A stretch of DNA of 64,000 nucleotides from Sternotherus odoratus (GCA_032164245.1 JAVMKO010000001.1:84085892-84149891), one strand, 5' to 3'; counted from the first letter of the stretch, positions 10,980 through 23,835 are shown. Numbers and translations: made by a program. The notes: generated by a model from the letters alone, not told the origin.

Positions 10980-12451
10980 AACAATACTCCAGGAGCTGAC
11001 TGAGGAAATATCTGAGCCATTAGTGATTATCTTTGAAAAGTCATGGTAGATGGGAGAGATTCCAGAAGATGGAAAAGGGCAAATATATAGTGCCAATCTA
11101 TAAAAAGGGAAATAAGGACAACAGAGAATTAAAGACCAGTCAGCTTAATTTATGTACCCGGAAAGATAACGGAGCAAATAATTAAGCAATCAATTTGCAA
11201 ACACCTAGAAGATAATGTGATAAGTAACAGCATGGATTTGTCAAGAACAAATCATGTCAAACCAATCTGATAGCTTTCTTTGACAGGGTAACAAGCCTTG
11301 TGGATAGGGGGGAAGCGGTAAACTTGGTATATCTTGACTTTAGTAAAGCTTTTGATACTCTTTCATGTGATCTTCTCATAAAGAAACTAGGGAAATGCAA
11401 CCTCGATGGAGCTAGCATAAGGTGGGTGCCAAACTGGTTGGAAAACTAATCCCAGAGAGTAGTTACCAGTGGTTCACAGTCATGCTGGAAGGGCATAATG
11501 AGTGTGGTCCCGCAGGGATCAGTTTTAGGTCCGTTTCTGTTCAATATCTTCATCAATCATTTACATAATGGCATAGAGAGTAGACTTATAAAGTTTGCGG
11601 ACAATACCAAGATGGGAGGGTTTGCAAGTGTTTTGGAGAATAAGATTAAAATTCAAAATGATCTGAATAAACTGGAAAAATGATCTGAAGTAAATAGGGT
11701 AAAATTCAATAAGGACAAATGCAAAGTACTTCATTTAGGAAGGACCAACCAGTTGCACACGTACAAAATGGGAAACGACTGCCTAGGAAGGAGTACTGCA
11801 GAAAGGGATCTAGGGGTCATAGTGGATCACAAGCTAAATATGAGTCAACAGTGTAACATGGTTGCAAAAAAACCTAAACATCATTCTGGGATGTATTACC
11901 AGGAGTATTCTAAACAAGACATGAGAAGTAATTCTTCCACTCTACTCGGCACTGATTAGGCCTCATCTGGAGTACTGTGTCCAGTTCTGGGTACCACATT
12001 TCAGGAAATATGTGGACAAACTGGAGAAAGTCCAGAGAAGAGCAACAAAAAAGATTAAAGGTCTAGAAAACATGACCTATGAGGGAAGACTGAAAAAATT
12101 TGGTTTGTTTGTCTGGAAAAGAAAAGACTGAGGGGGGACAGAACAGTTTTAAAGTACATAAAAGGTTGTTATAAGAAGGAGGGAGAAAAATTATTCTTAA
12201 CCTTTGAGGATAGGACAAGCAGCAATGGGCTTAAATTGCTTCAGGGGAGGTTTAGGTTAGACATTAGGAAAAACTTCCTAACTGTCAGGGTGATTGCCTA
12301 GGGAAGTTGTGGAATCTTCATCATTGGAGATTTTTAAGAGCAGATTAGACAAACACCTCTCAGGGATGGTCTAGATAACTTAGTCCTGCCATGAATGCTG
12401 GGGACTGGATTAAATGACCTCTCAAGGTCCCTTCCAGTCCTATGATTCTAT
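10980..12451 (+). mobile_element. CR1 LINE fragment with broken reverse transcriptase and 3' tail
   Basis: A 5'-truncated CR1 holds reverse-transcriptase blocks in several frames: the PQGSVLGPFLFNIFIN block and then FADNTKMGG at about 11500-11620, where the second Asp of the catalytic FADD is Asn. Later CR1 blocks follow (LGVIVDHKLNMSQQ, ERDLG). Stops and frameshifts break the frame. The 3' end reads AGGTCCCTTCCAGTCCTATG and ATTCTA, the CR1 tail also used by the SINEs at 23329-24024. It is an inactive fossil. Confidence 0.93.
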
Positions 12452-13229
12452 TAATATTCATATATCTTTCAGGTCAACAACATCAGATCATTCCATGAGA
12501 ATTCCCTTGTCAGGTCACCCACTGAGCAGCAGTAACAAACCCTTCACCTCCTCAACCAATCAAGCCCCTTCTCCCCACCTATGGATAGCTTTACAGTATT
12601 CCCAGAGGCTTCACAAATCCAGACTCTAATGGACCTAAGGAGGGAACAAATGACAAAGTCCCTTCTCATTCAAACTAAGGGAGGGGTTTGAGCTGGGGGT
12701 CCCTCAATCACAGCTATGGCAGCTTTTTTGGACTGTATAGGTTAAAATAAATAGATTGAACTCCACCAGACACTAGTCTGTAGCCAGTGCAGACTGTCGA
12801 GCACTGGTATAAACTGCTGCCTACATGACACACAGCTAATAAACAGGCAGCCGCATCTGATTCAATTCCCAAACGATCTCGATACACAGCCTGAGGTAGA
12901 GTGTATTACAGTAACCTAATCTTGAAATGACAAAAGGCATGGATAAGTGTAGCAAGGTCTGTACCCAGATGAAAGGGCTGCACTCTTTGTGCCTACCATA
13001 GAGGAAAGAAAAGTGCTCTGGGACTCAGCCACTACCCCTGCATCCAGGAGCAACCCAGGATGTGAAGCAATGATGTAGCAAATGGATACCTGTAATCAAG
13101 GTGGCAATAAAATCCTGCTAACCCAAGTAATCTGGTCTCTTTCTCCAATCCACTAACACCAATTAAATCTCTTCTGGACACAGCTTCGGCCAGCTAGTCC
13201 TTTAGTCTCCAATAGGTATGCATTCTACT
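12452..13229. other. No gene seen
   Basis: Sequence between two CR1 copies with no recognised family or coding signal. Confidence 0.45.
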
Positions 13230-13449
13230 ACACCAGCCTTCCTGGAAGTGCAGGTTTTCTGGCAAGGTTTTGCCAAGCAGTTGCCTCGCCCGCGCTGCTT
13301 CCTACAGCTCCCATTGGCCGGGAATGGTGAACCACGGCCAGTGGGAACTGCGAGCGGCCGAACTCACGGCCACTCGGGTAAACAAAACATCTTGCGGCTA
13401 GCCAGGGGCTTACCCTGGCCATGCCATAGAACAAGTTTAGGAACCCCTG
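13230..13449 (-). mobile_element. hAT-type element fragment
   Basis: On the minus strand it begins CAGGGGTTCCTAAACTTG (hAT-like terminus at 13449) and runs through GCCGTGGTTCACCATTCCCG and CCAATGGGAGCTG, a GC-rich body I have seen repeatedly in turtle DNA. The other terminus is not clear. It sits just before a CR1 copy and may have inserted into it. Confidence 0.6.
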
Positions 13450-13454
13450 AACTC

Positions 13455-14480
13455 GGGAAATATATTCTAGACAAACTTACTATAAAAAGTGGGTGCACAA
13501 CCATTTGGAAAACTCTACTTAGAGAGAAGTTATCATTGGTTCATAATCAAGCTGGAAGAGCACAGTGCGTGGAATCCTGCAGGATCTGTCCTGCGTCCAG
13601 TTCAATATCTTATGATTTGGATAATGGCACAGAAAGTATGCTTATAAAGTCTGCAGATGACACCAAGCAGAGAACAGTTTAAAGCACTTTGGAGGACAGA
13701 ATTAGAATTCAAAATGATCTTGACAGACTGGACAAATGACCTGAAGTAAACAGGATGAAATTCAATAAAGAATAATGCAAAGTACTACACTTTGCACAAA
13801 TACAAAATGGGAAATAACTGCCTAGGAAGTAGTACTGAAGAAAAGGATCTGGAGGTTATAGTGGATCACAAACTATATGAGTCAGCAACATAATGCTGTT
13901 GTTGCAAAAAGAGCAAACATCATTCTGGGATGTACGAGTCCGAGTGTTGTAAGCAAGACACAAAAATTCATTCTTCTACTCTGCTCAGCATTGATAAGGC
14001 CTCAACTACAGTACTGTGTCAGTTCTGGGCGTTACACTTTGGGATAGATGCAGACAAACTGGAGAAAGTCCAGAGAAGAAAAATAAAAATGATTAAAGGT
14101 CTAGAAAATATTACTGGTGAGGAAAGATTGACAAAATTAGGTTTGTTTAGTTTTGAGAAGACTAAGGGGAGACGTAACAGTCTTCAAGTATAAAAACGTT
14201 TATTATAAATAGAAGAGTGATAAGTTGTTTGTCTTATCCACTGAGGACAGGACAAGAAATAATGGCCTTAAACTGCAGCATGAGAGATTTAGATTAGAGA
14301 CATTAGGAAAAACTTCTTAACTGGCAGGGTAGTTAAACACTGGAGGTTTTAAATACTAGGCTAAACAAACACCTTTCAAGGATGGTCTAAATAGTATTTA
14401 GTCCTGTCTCATTGCAGGGGACAAGACCAGATGACCTATTGAGTCTCTTCCAGTCCTACATGTCTATGATTCTATGATTA
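13455..14480 (+). mobile_element. CR1 LINE fragment, decayed
   Basis: This is the same family and orientation as 10980-12451. CR1 reverse-transcriptase remnants are broken by indels (SMLIKSADDTK region at 13615-13660, [20 protein letters not shown] at about 14050-14110). The 3' end carries TCTATGATTCTATGATTATT. It is more diverged than its neighbour. Confidence 0.9.
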
Positions 14481-16059
14481 TTATGATTATTATCTAGGTT
14501 AGGGACTGCAAGCAATAAAAATATTTTGCACATTCCTAGAGTCCGTTTCTATATTTATCAGCTTGCAGGACTGTTTTCACGAGCCAAACCTAACCAAATG
14601 CAAAGGGCAATATTTCCTGATTATAGTAATTTACAGGAATTCTAAATTGATAGCAACATAAAATTATAGCAGGTCCCTAAGTAGGTGTTTATTTTTGGTA
14701 ATTACTTATAGGTTAAAAAAATCAGATTTTTTAGAAATCCATTGTTCTTACTAAGAACATGCCAGATCACTAAAACTGAACTTTTATTTTTAAAATCTAA
14801 TTTACTCCCCAAAATGTATGCTGCTTGATTATCTTTAATGTTTCATAAACTGGCCAGTGAAAATAGGTGAGGCAGTTTCAGTATGATTTGCATTCCATTT
14901 CTAGTCAGTTTCACTTCACAGTTTTTAGCACAATGTCCAGATCACAACAAGGCAAAGAATCCTTTTTGTTGGAATTAAAAACAATTTTCATGTCAACATT
15001 ATTATTGATCTTGAGTTTTATAAAAAAATATTTTTTACAAAATCTAAATTTGGGGCTAAAATTTGACTCACTGTCCCTTTAATTCACTATCCGATACTGG
15101 AGCTAAATCCTGCCGTCCTTACACAGACAACATTCCCTTTGAAGTCAGTGGAAATTTTGCCCAAGTGAGAATTACAGGATAGGGTTCATATACCGTACAT
15201 TTGGAACATATTGTATGTGTAGCTTTAAAGAAAATCTGCTTTAGAGAAGTGTAAAAACAAATAGCCCTAGGAAAATTTTAACAAATATTGATGTTTATAA
15301 CAGATCAATTTATAAACGTCAACTGAAATAATAGCTTTTCTGAAAACAAAAACTAGCTCTTGCTATTTTCATTCATTCTTTTGAGGCTTGTTGCAAAATA
15401 ACTCATATGTATGGATGTACAATCTATGCTTCACTAAAGTTATTCATTTCTGTGATATGATGGAAACTATTGTATTCAATGTTGTAAATGCTTCCCAGCT
15501 TTCTCTGCACTGCTTGTTGCGGTCACCCATCTGAGATGAATCTCACTTCTAATGTTCCTCCTTCCTTCTGTTGGTGAACAATTCAGTACCCTCCAGCTGA
15601 AGAATCTGTAAGTGTTGCACAGTCTCTCAGATACTTGAAAATACCCCCTCAATCAGGGGCTTATTCCTCCCTCACATCTTACCAGCTCCTCCGTTTCCAG
15701 ATCCCAGAGAAACAGGAGCATTTAGTCCCTGCTTCCTTACCTACAGATGACTCCACTATCTCTCCCCTTCATTCTTGTGCCCGGTTCCTATTCACAAGCC
15801 TTTGCGAAGTTAAGATCATGGTACTTGGTTCCACAGCCTAAATACACTCCAACATAGCCCAATACAATACATAAAAGGCATTATATCCAGAACTCCCTGC
15901 TATCCAGTAAAACTGATAATTGGAGAATTCTTCAGGACCGTTCAAGTTTATTCATTGTAGCCATTGCTGGGATGCCTCTCTACCCTACCCTCTTGGTTAC
16001 ACCTGGATAAACAAGGTTTTACAGTAATGGGATTTAAAAGCATAGTACTTTTAAATACC
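14481..16059. other. No gene seen
   Basis: AT-rich sequence. A short palindromic repeat of the dispersed family lies at about 15105-15185. No coding or RNA gene evidence. Confidence 0.5.
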
Positions 16060-16680
16060 CAGAATCAGAAGGGTAGCTGTGTTAATCTGGATCTGTAAGA
16101 GTGACAGAATCCTGTGGCACCTTATAGACTAACAAATGTATTACAGCATAAGCTTTCGTGGACTAATACCCACTTCATCGGATGCATGCAGTAGAAATAT
16201 CCAGAGGCAGGTATAAATATGTATGCAAGAATCAGGCTAGAGATAGCAAGGTTAGTTCATTCAGAAAGGATGAAGTCCTCTTCTAGCAGCTGATCTGGAG
16301 GTGTGAACACCAAGAGTGGAGAAACTGCTTTTGTAGTTGGCTAGCCATTCATAGTCTGTTTAATCCTGAGTTGATGGTGTCAAATTTGCAAATGAACGGT
16401 AGCACAGCAGTTTCTCTTTGAAGTCTGGTCTTGCTGCAGGATGGCTACCTTTAAATCTGCTATTGTGTGCGCGGGGAGACTGAAGTGTTCTCCTACAGGT
16501 TTTTGTATATTGCCATTCCTAATATCTGATTTGTGTCCATTTATCCTTTTACGTAGGGACTGTCCAGTTTGGCCCAGACACTCTCCCAAGGTTATTTACC
16601 TCTCCCCTCTTTTCATGAGCAATTTATCCACATTCTGTGTTCCCCTGAAAGGGTCCTGTGGCACCCTTCTTTAATTTCCT
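16060..16680 (-). mobile_element. Penelope-like element fragment with GIY-YIG endonuclease remnant
   Basis: The minus-strand frame at 16589-16380 reads GQTGQSLRKRINGHKSDI, then KPVGEHFSLPAHTIADLKV. I recognise this as the C-terminal GIY-YIG endonuclease domain of Penelope retroelements. Downstream on the same strand is the 3' UTR with GAAGTGGGTATTAGTCCACG, AAAGCTTATGC and TTTGTTAGTCTATAAGGTGC, seen also at 35215 and 40740. The frame is incomplete and is a 5'-truncated fossil. Confidence 0.85.
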
Positions 16681-19600
16681 TTGGAATTCCTTTTTCTCTG
16701 CTCATTTAGAGCCCTGTCCTGCTACTATTATGGAAATAATGTCATTAAAACTAATGGGCATGCGCACATGAGTAACGTCTACAGGATCAGGCCCTGAATT
16801 TGCCAGCCTCAGGGTATTCCCCCTCCTTCCTGGCTCAGTTACACTCACTAATGCCTAGCTAACACTCCAACTTCAAACAAAATCTGAAGCACAGAACCTT
16901 CAGCAGAACTTTGCTTTCATCCACCAACCACTCAAAGAATAAAGTTTTTGTCTCTTCTGCTTCCATATTTTAGGATTTTTTTTAAAAAAAAGTCAGAATT
17001 ACTGAAAATATCTATTATAGACTCAGCTATAAGTACATAAAGGTCCAAATTCTGAATTCAGTTATATCCATGAAAGTCTGGACTAATGCCAATGAAGTCA
17101 GGGTCAAACTATATTGTCCTTAATCGAACAATACTCACACTGAAGTCAATTAAGGACAATAGAATTAGGCCCAATGGATTTATTAGAGATTTACTCAGTG
17201 TTACCAAAATGGCCCAGAATGTTTAACAAACAGGTAGTCTTGACTGAATGAGATTAACACAGAACCTATGAAAGACTCCCTTTGCTGCTCTGCCACAGAG
17301 ATAGGAGGCAGTTGCTCTCTCTGTGGGTCCCTCAGCCTTCAAATTTGCTCTGATCCTTATTCCCATCTGAAATTGTCCCTGTTTTACAAACATCAACCTT
17401 TAAATGATATTACAAAGGCTCATTTCTTTTCTCAAGCTGCCAGGTGCTGGGAGAACTCTGGTGGGAGTTTGTAAAGATCTTAAACATGTTTGCAACTCCT
17501 AGGTTATAATATATGCTTGTTGTCAGTTGAACAGGGTGTTACTGGAGTAATCTATTATTATAACTTTTCAAAATGTGTCCAGGAGCAATTAGAGCAAAGC
17601 ACAGGTGCTGCTTAGCATGGAGTGAGAGCATGAATCAAAATAAACTCAAAAGAATGGCAACAGCGGCATGATTGACAGCACTCTAGTGTCAGTGACAAGA
17701 AATCCCACCTCTCTGATTTGTTAAAGCTAAATTCTGGCCTTGGACATGCATATATAGCTGCCTCAGAAACCAATGGGAGCCACATTTGCCTGAATGGTCT
17801 TTAAATCAATGCTAGAATTAGGAAGCCTCTAAACATACTAACAACAAAACCAAATGTGGACCATGTTGCATGCCTTGTTCATAACCCAGAAGCCATTGTG
17901 GAAAGGAAATCTAGACCCAACATTTAATAATTCAAGGATTCAAATCCAACAGCGTACACACTTCAAAACACAATGAAACACTAAGTCAATTCAAAATGAA
18001 ATGTTTATTAAAATAAAACAAGTCTCCAGCAAGCTTCTACAGTAGGTGTTTGTTATACATCCATTCTACTAAACTGACAAACATACATAATGGTTCCTTG
18101 TTTCCAAGCTGCTGTAATAACATATACTTCACCTCATTCTACCCAGGTGAAAATAAACCAAGTCTCATTGATTCATTGCATTTTTTTCAATAACCTCCTA
18201 CCCCTAATTTCACAGAAAACCAGTTTTACTTTATAGAATGTATAGTGAGCAATTACACACCAAGTTATGTTTTTCTCCACAGAGATTTCTCCATTCTTGG
18301 GGTGGGGGAAGGAGGAAGATTATGGCAAATTTAAAGAAATGTAACTATCAAACAAAAATCAAGCAAACTTATCCCACTTCTAAATAGTATTTCTTCTAAG
18401 GAATCCATGAAAGACCAGCATAGACGCAGTTTTCAGATATGATACTTCAGCTGAGGTACTTCTGTGGAAAGTACACCTTTTCAGGTGGTTCAATTGAACA
18501 CCTCCGGTGAAGTAATAGCAGATGTAACCAATTATGCAGACTATATTGAGTTTACTTTTGACTGCATCTATACATTTTAAAAATATCTTGAAATATTTAT
18601 CGGCTGTCTGGTAATTATTTTTATAGATCATTACACATGATAGGCTAAATTAATCTCTTTTGGCCAGAAACAGAACACAGAAAAAAACCAAGGGGAAAAA
18701 AATATTCTGCATGTGATTGTTTTCCTAATAGTCTACTCTATTGAAACCTTCCACATGCTGAGGTGTGCTGTAAAGTGACATATGGAGAAATGCACTGGCA
18801 GTGAGGTAGGAGTTCAGAGTGGTGCTGGGATTGGGTGTGAGAACATGACCTGGTACTGGTGATGGTGTAAGTGGAAGGAATTGGAAAGGTGCTGAAGCTG
18901 GGAAGAGAGGAGGAGTGTGAGTATGTGCTGGTGTACAGTGTGAAGAGCAAGACTGGAGGGAAACAGCACTGGTACTTTATTTAAGCTCAGCCTGCAATCC
19001 AAAGCGGCTGGATGTTTATTTTAAAAAATCAGCAGTGACGGAGTTAATGCTGACCTCTACATTGCCATCATTAGAATTCAGAGTTACTGCCCTACTGAGA
19101 TCAATAGGAGCTCGACAGTGGAAGTTTCATACGCAGCTGTTGATAAGAGAACATAAGAAAAGTGGGCGTCATAGATTATCCCATTACAGATTTCAGCCTC
19201 TGAATAGAGAACTCAAGTAGAAGAAAATGTATGAGGGGAGAAGGTAACAGGAGACTATCTGAAACACAGAATATAAATAAGTCCAAAAGATGCTTAGGTT
19301 TTTTCCTAGCAAATGAGGCAGAAACTGCACCATGAGAAAAAACTATGAGGGTGGAACGGGAATTAAAAGAAACGAAAAAGGGAAAAGCTCTGTTAGTCGA
19401 GACTGGTCTTTATCCCTAAATATTCTGATGTCACATTAGATGGCAGCTCAAATGAAGTTTCAGATTTATTTTTACAATGCACCTACAACCTTAATATCTT
19501 AATGGCAATACAACAGAGATAACAACAAAGCATTTACAATTAAGTCAGATAATAGCTTATTTATAAAATAATTTTAAACTTTAACATGTCTAGTTAAACT

Positions 19601-20654
19601 ACACAAGTTTACTATGGTCTGTGATCTGCTTTTCAGACTCCGGAGTTTGCTGAGATTAGGCAAAAAGGTCAATTTTAGATCAGAGTTTGTGAACACACAT
19701 TAGCCAGTCCCATCCTAACCCCCGTTTTTCTTCAATTTGCTGTGTTTTTGCTCTCTATGCAACATTAGGAATATAATGAAGTCCTATAAATGGCAGCATT
19801 TAGTAACTATAAGGAAACAAGGCTTAGCTACATACATACATATATTATATATACATACTATACTTACACACATATTGCATGTGCACACTGTTGCTCTGGT
19901 AGCATCTAGTGACTTCTGCAACAAGACAGGGAGACCCACTAGAGGGCTTCTAATCTGCTACCAATTCCCTATATACTATACTATGTATAGGCTAAAGCTA
20001 ATACCAATCCTCAGTTTAGTTCCGATGGAGCCTAGATAATACTGGGCTATTCGTACCCCCTTCTCCCCCCGAGTTTTCCTATGAAAATGGAAAATAAAGG
20101 CATTGGTTCCTACGTTGCACAGTAAATGCCTGATTCAAGGCCCACTAAAGCCAGTGAGATCCTTTCCATGGACTTCAGAGTCTTTTAGATCTGGCCATAA
20201 AAGTAGTTTCTCAGTGAAAAAAAGAAAAAGAAATACACAGGTGACTTTACACTGCCTTTTATGGAATCTTCAACATTTTCTTCCCACTATTCCAAGGAAA
20301 ATAATTTAACATATGTCTGCATACTATGGAGTACAAAATGTGAAATGCTTGATGGAGCTTTTAAATTTGTGTACCAACAAAATCTCAGAGCCCAAATGTA
20401 AAGTTTTTAATTTTCATTCAGCCATTAAATTAAAAACACTAGCTGCCCAGAAAACAATACTGAGTAATTCTGAGGTATTTGGACTTCAATACAGAACTTG
20501 AAATGAACTTAGCTGCAGAGAGCAGTTTGGGGCAGTACATATCTGACCCAATGGTTCTGGTGTGGGAAACGTGGGGTTCCATTTTGACACCACTTCTGTA
20601 AAATATAGGTATTTGAGGCCTGTGGGAGAGTTAGTGAGGAGGCAACAATGTAGT
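16681..20654. other. No gene seen
   Basis: AT-rich sequence with several weak copies of the dispersed palindromic motif (about 16725, 17045, 17725 and 20130) and a short TA-rich run near 19835-19860. No frame has recognisable protein content. Confidence 0.5.
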
Positions 20655-22345
20655 GTACCTAACATAAGAACATAGGAATGGCCATACTGGGTCAGACCAA
20701 AGGTCCATCCAGCCCAGTATCCTGTCTACTGACAGTGAGCAATGCCAGGTGCCCCAGAGTGAGTGAACCTAACAGGTAACGGTCAAGTGATCTCTTTCCT
20801 ATCATCCATCCACCCTCTGATAAACAGAGCTAGGGACACCATTCCTTACCCATCCCAGCTAATAACCATTAATGGACTTAACCTCCGTGAATTTATCCAG
20901 CTCTCTTTTAAACCTTGTTATAGTCCTCAGGCAAGGAGTTCCACAGGTTGACTGTGCATTGTGTGAAGAAGAACTTCGTTTTATTTGTTTTAAACCTGCT
21001 GCCCATTAATGTCATTTGGTGGCCCCTAGTTCTTATATTATGGGAACAAGTAAAAAACTTTTCCTTAGTCACTTTCTCCACACAACTCATAATTTTAAAT
21101 ACCTCTATCATATCCCACCTTAGTCTCTTTTCCAAGCTGAAAAGTCCTAGCCTCTTTAATCTCTCCTCATATGGGACCTGTTCCAAACCCCTAATCATTT
21201 TAGTTGCCCTTCTCTGAAGCTTTTCTAATGCCAGTATATCCTTTTTGAGAGGAGGAGACCACATCTGTACGCAATATTCAAGATATGCGCGCACCATGGA
21301 TTGATATAAGGGCAATAAGATAATCTTGGTCTTATTTTCTATCCTTTTTAAATGATTCTTAACATCCTGTGTGCTTTTAAATGATTCCTAACATCCTTGA
21401 CTGCTCCTGCACACTGCGTGGATGTCTTTAGATAACTATCCATGATGACTCCAAGATCTTTTTCCTGATTAGTTGTAGCTAAATTAGCCCCCATCATATT
21501 GTATGTATAGTTGGGGTTATTTTTTCCAATGTGCATTACTTTACATTTATCCACATTAAATTTCCACATTGCCAAAATTTTGTTGCCCAATCACTTAGTT
21601 TTGTGAGATCTTTTTGAAGTTCTTCACAGGCTGCTTTGGTCTTACCTATCTTGAGCAGTTTAGTATCTTCTGCAAACTTTGCGACATCACTGTTTACGGC
21701 TTCCTCCAAATCATTTATGAATAAGTTGAATAGGATTGTTCCTAGGACTGACCCTTGGAACACCACTAGTTACCCTGCTCCATTCTGAAAATTTACCATT
21801 TATCCCTATCCTTTGTTCCTTGTCTTTTATCCAGTTCTCAGTCCACGAAAGGATCCTCCCTCTTATCCCATGACAACTTAATTTACATAAGAGCCTTTAA
21901 TGAGGGACCTTGTCAAAGGCTTTCTGAAAATCTAAGTACACTATGTCCATTTGTTGATCCCTTCAAAGGACTCTAATAGATTAGTAAGACATGATTTCCC
22001 TTTACATACACCATGTTGACTTTTGCCCAACAATTCTTCTGTGCCTGACAATTTTATTCTTTACTATTGTTTTAGCTAATTTGCCCAGTACTGATGTTAG
22101 ACTTACCGGTCTGTAATTGCCAGGATCACCTCTAGAGCCCTTGTTAAATATTGGTGTTACATTAGCTATCTTCCAGTCATTGGGTACAGAAGCTGATTTA
22201 AAGGACAGGTTAAAAACTATAGTTAACAGCGCCACAATTTCACATTTGAGTTCTTTCAGAACTCTTGGGTGAATGCCATCTGGTCCCAGTGACTTGTTAC
22301 AGTTAAATTTATCGATTACCTCTCCATTATTTCTCACCCAGCAGT
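20655..22345 (-). mobile_element. CR1-clade LINE, 5'-truncated, TTCTTATG-tailed family
   Basis: The minus strand encodes a broken reverse transcriptase. Block 22345-22002 has SLGPDGIHPRVLKEL, VTPIFNKGSRGDPGNYRPVS. Block 21766-21536 has QGSVLGTILFNLFINDLEEA, then VAKFAEDTK (the catalytic FADD reads FAED). Block 21315-20908 has [19 protein letters not shown] and a C-terminal TVNLWNSLPE. The 3' end runs through GGATACTGGGCTGGATGG to CATTCCTATGTTCTTATG near 20660. Frameshifts separate the blocks. It has a different tail from the ATTCTATG-tailed CR1 copies. Confidence 0.93.
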
Positions 22346-23328
22346 GCACTGCAATGAATGAGCCAGTGTATAAGATCAGGGCTTGCTTGGGTGAAGATAG
22401 CTGGCTGAACTCCATCCCAACAAGACTAGCGTGTTGGAGGAAACAACTGGCAGAAGCAAGTAGAATAACTGACAAGGCCTATATCAGCCACCCTGACTCA
22501 AGGGGTGTGACAGCCATTGGTAGAAGGTTATTTTGTAACACAGATCATTTTAGGACATCCAGGAGCTGCTGAGGATCTAACTATGGCTAAAAATACTGGG
22601 CAGGATCCTCAGATGTGGAGAGTAAACACTGGGCACAAGTGATTGGGGAATGCCATGAAAGTGTCATTTGTGTTTCTCCAATCCTGAGGCCACTTCCACC
22701 ACTTCCATTCCCCCCTTACACTTTAAAACAGCCTCATAGATTTCAACCATTTCATATTCAGATACAGCCTTTGACATCCAAGCAAGCCTCTTGCAAGAAA
22801 CCTGTTCAGCCTTTGACATCCAAGCAAGCCTCTTGCAAGAAACCTGTTTTGTTTCCAGGTGGAATTTAAGGTGTGGACTTGAACCTATAAAACCCTAATT
22901 GATTTGAGACCTGCCTGCCACAGAGACTTCCTCCCTCCTTGAGTGGTATTGCCACTGTTGCAATCAGCAAAGGCACTAGGTCTGGAGTCCTCCAATTCAC
23001 ATGGCTTGGGTCTGCTGGTAAAGTGTTCCCCAAAAGGGGTCCTTGACTCTGGAATTAGCTTCCATCAGGGTCTGGTGGACCACTCTATGCATTTGTTACT
23101 CCCTCCCAGATCAATGCATATGTAACTGTTATTCACATGCCACTGACAGTATAATTGGGGCCCTGATTTATGAACCATCCACAGACAATATAGCCTACAT
23201 TATCTCCTGGTCATTTGGAGAGGGTAGATTGGAAGAGTGGGGAGAGCATTGTTAGATACCCAACTGTAACTCAACTGGTGAGTACAGAGGAAGGATGGTC
23301 TTCTGGTTATGCCACTGAACAGAGACCA
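22346..23328. other. No gene seen; contains a tandem duplication
   Basis: No coding content recognised. The only structure is the 42-bp duplication listed at 22765-22848. Confidence 0.5.
22765..22848. repeat. Perfect 42-bp tandem duplication
   Basis: A unit starting CAGCCTTTGACATCCAAGCA and ending AAACCTGTT occurs twice head to tail (22765-22806 and 22807-22848) with no mismatch, which implies a recent event. Confidence 0.97.
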
Positions 23329-23514
23329 GGGGGGTGGGGATAGCTCAGTGGTTTGAGCATTGGCCTGCTAAACCCAGGGTTGTAAATTCAATCCTTGAGG
23401 GGGCCATTTAGGGATATGGGGGGAAAAAATAGGGATTGGTCCTGCTTTGAGCAGGGGGTTGGACTAGATGATCTTCTGAGGTCCCTTCCAACTCTGAGAT
23501 TCTATGATTCTATG
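23329..23514 (+). mobile_element. tRNA-derived SINE of the turtle Cry I type
   Basis: The 5' part is tRNA-like, with Pol III box A TAGCTCAGTGG at 23341-23351 and a box B-like AATTCAATCC at 23385-23394. The 3' part (GGACTAGATGATCTTCTGAG, then GGTCCCTTCCAAC) matches the CR1 3' tail and ends ATTCTATGATTCTATG. This tRNA-head plus CR1-tail structure is the cryptodiran turtle SINE, so it is the best taxonomic marker in the window. Confidence 0.92.
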
Positions 23515-23638
23515 TGGCTTCAGAAGTTCTTGGCTCCTACCCTAGGCTTGCTGTACAACTTTGGACAAGTCACTGTGAATCTCTGTGTGCCTCAGTGAGG
23601 ATAATTTCCTGAATGATTGTGAGACACTTAGATATTAG

Positions 23639-23820
23639 AGAATCATAAAATCTCAGAGTGGGAATGGACCTCAGGAGATCATCTAGTCCAATCCGCTGCT
23701 CAAAGCAGGACCAATCCCTATTTTTCCCCCCATATCCCTAAATGGCCCCTCAAGGATTGAACTCATAACCCTGGGTTTAGCAAGCCAATGCTCAAACCAC
23801 TGAGCTATCCCTCCCACCCC
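23639..23820 (-). mobile_element. Cry I-type SINE, opposite orientation
   Basis: Reverse-complement copy of the SINE at 23329-23514: the CR1-like tail lies at 23639 (AATCATAAAATCTCAGAGTG) and the tRNA-like head at 23820 (CCACTGAGCTATCC). It is closely similar over full length, separated from the first copy by about 124 bp. Confidence 0.92.
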
Positions 23821-23835
23821 AGAAATAAAAATAAT

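Noticed and set aside
13228..13682. 154-codon plus-strand frame
   Set aside because: It is a chance join of a hAT fragment and CR1 sequence.
23341..23400. Possible tRNA gene
   Set aside because: It has boxes A and B but is joined to a CR1-like tail and repeated twice nearby, so it is a SINE.
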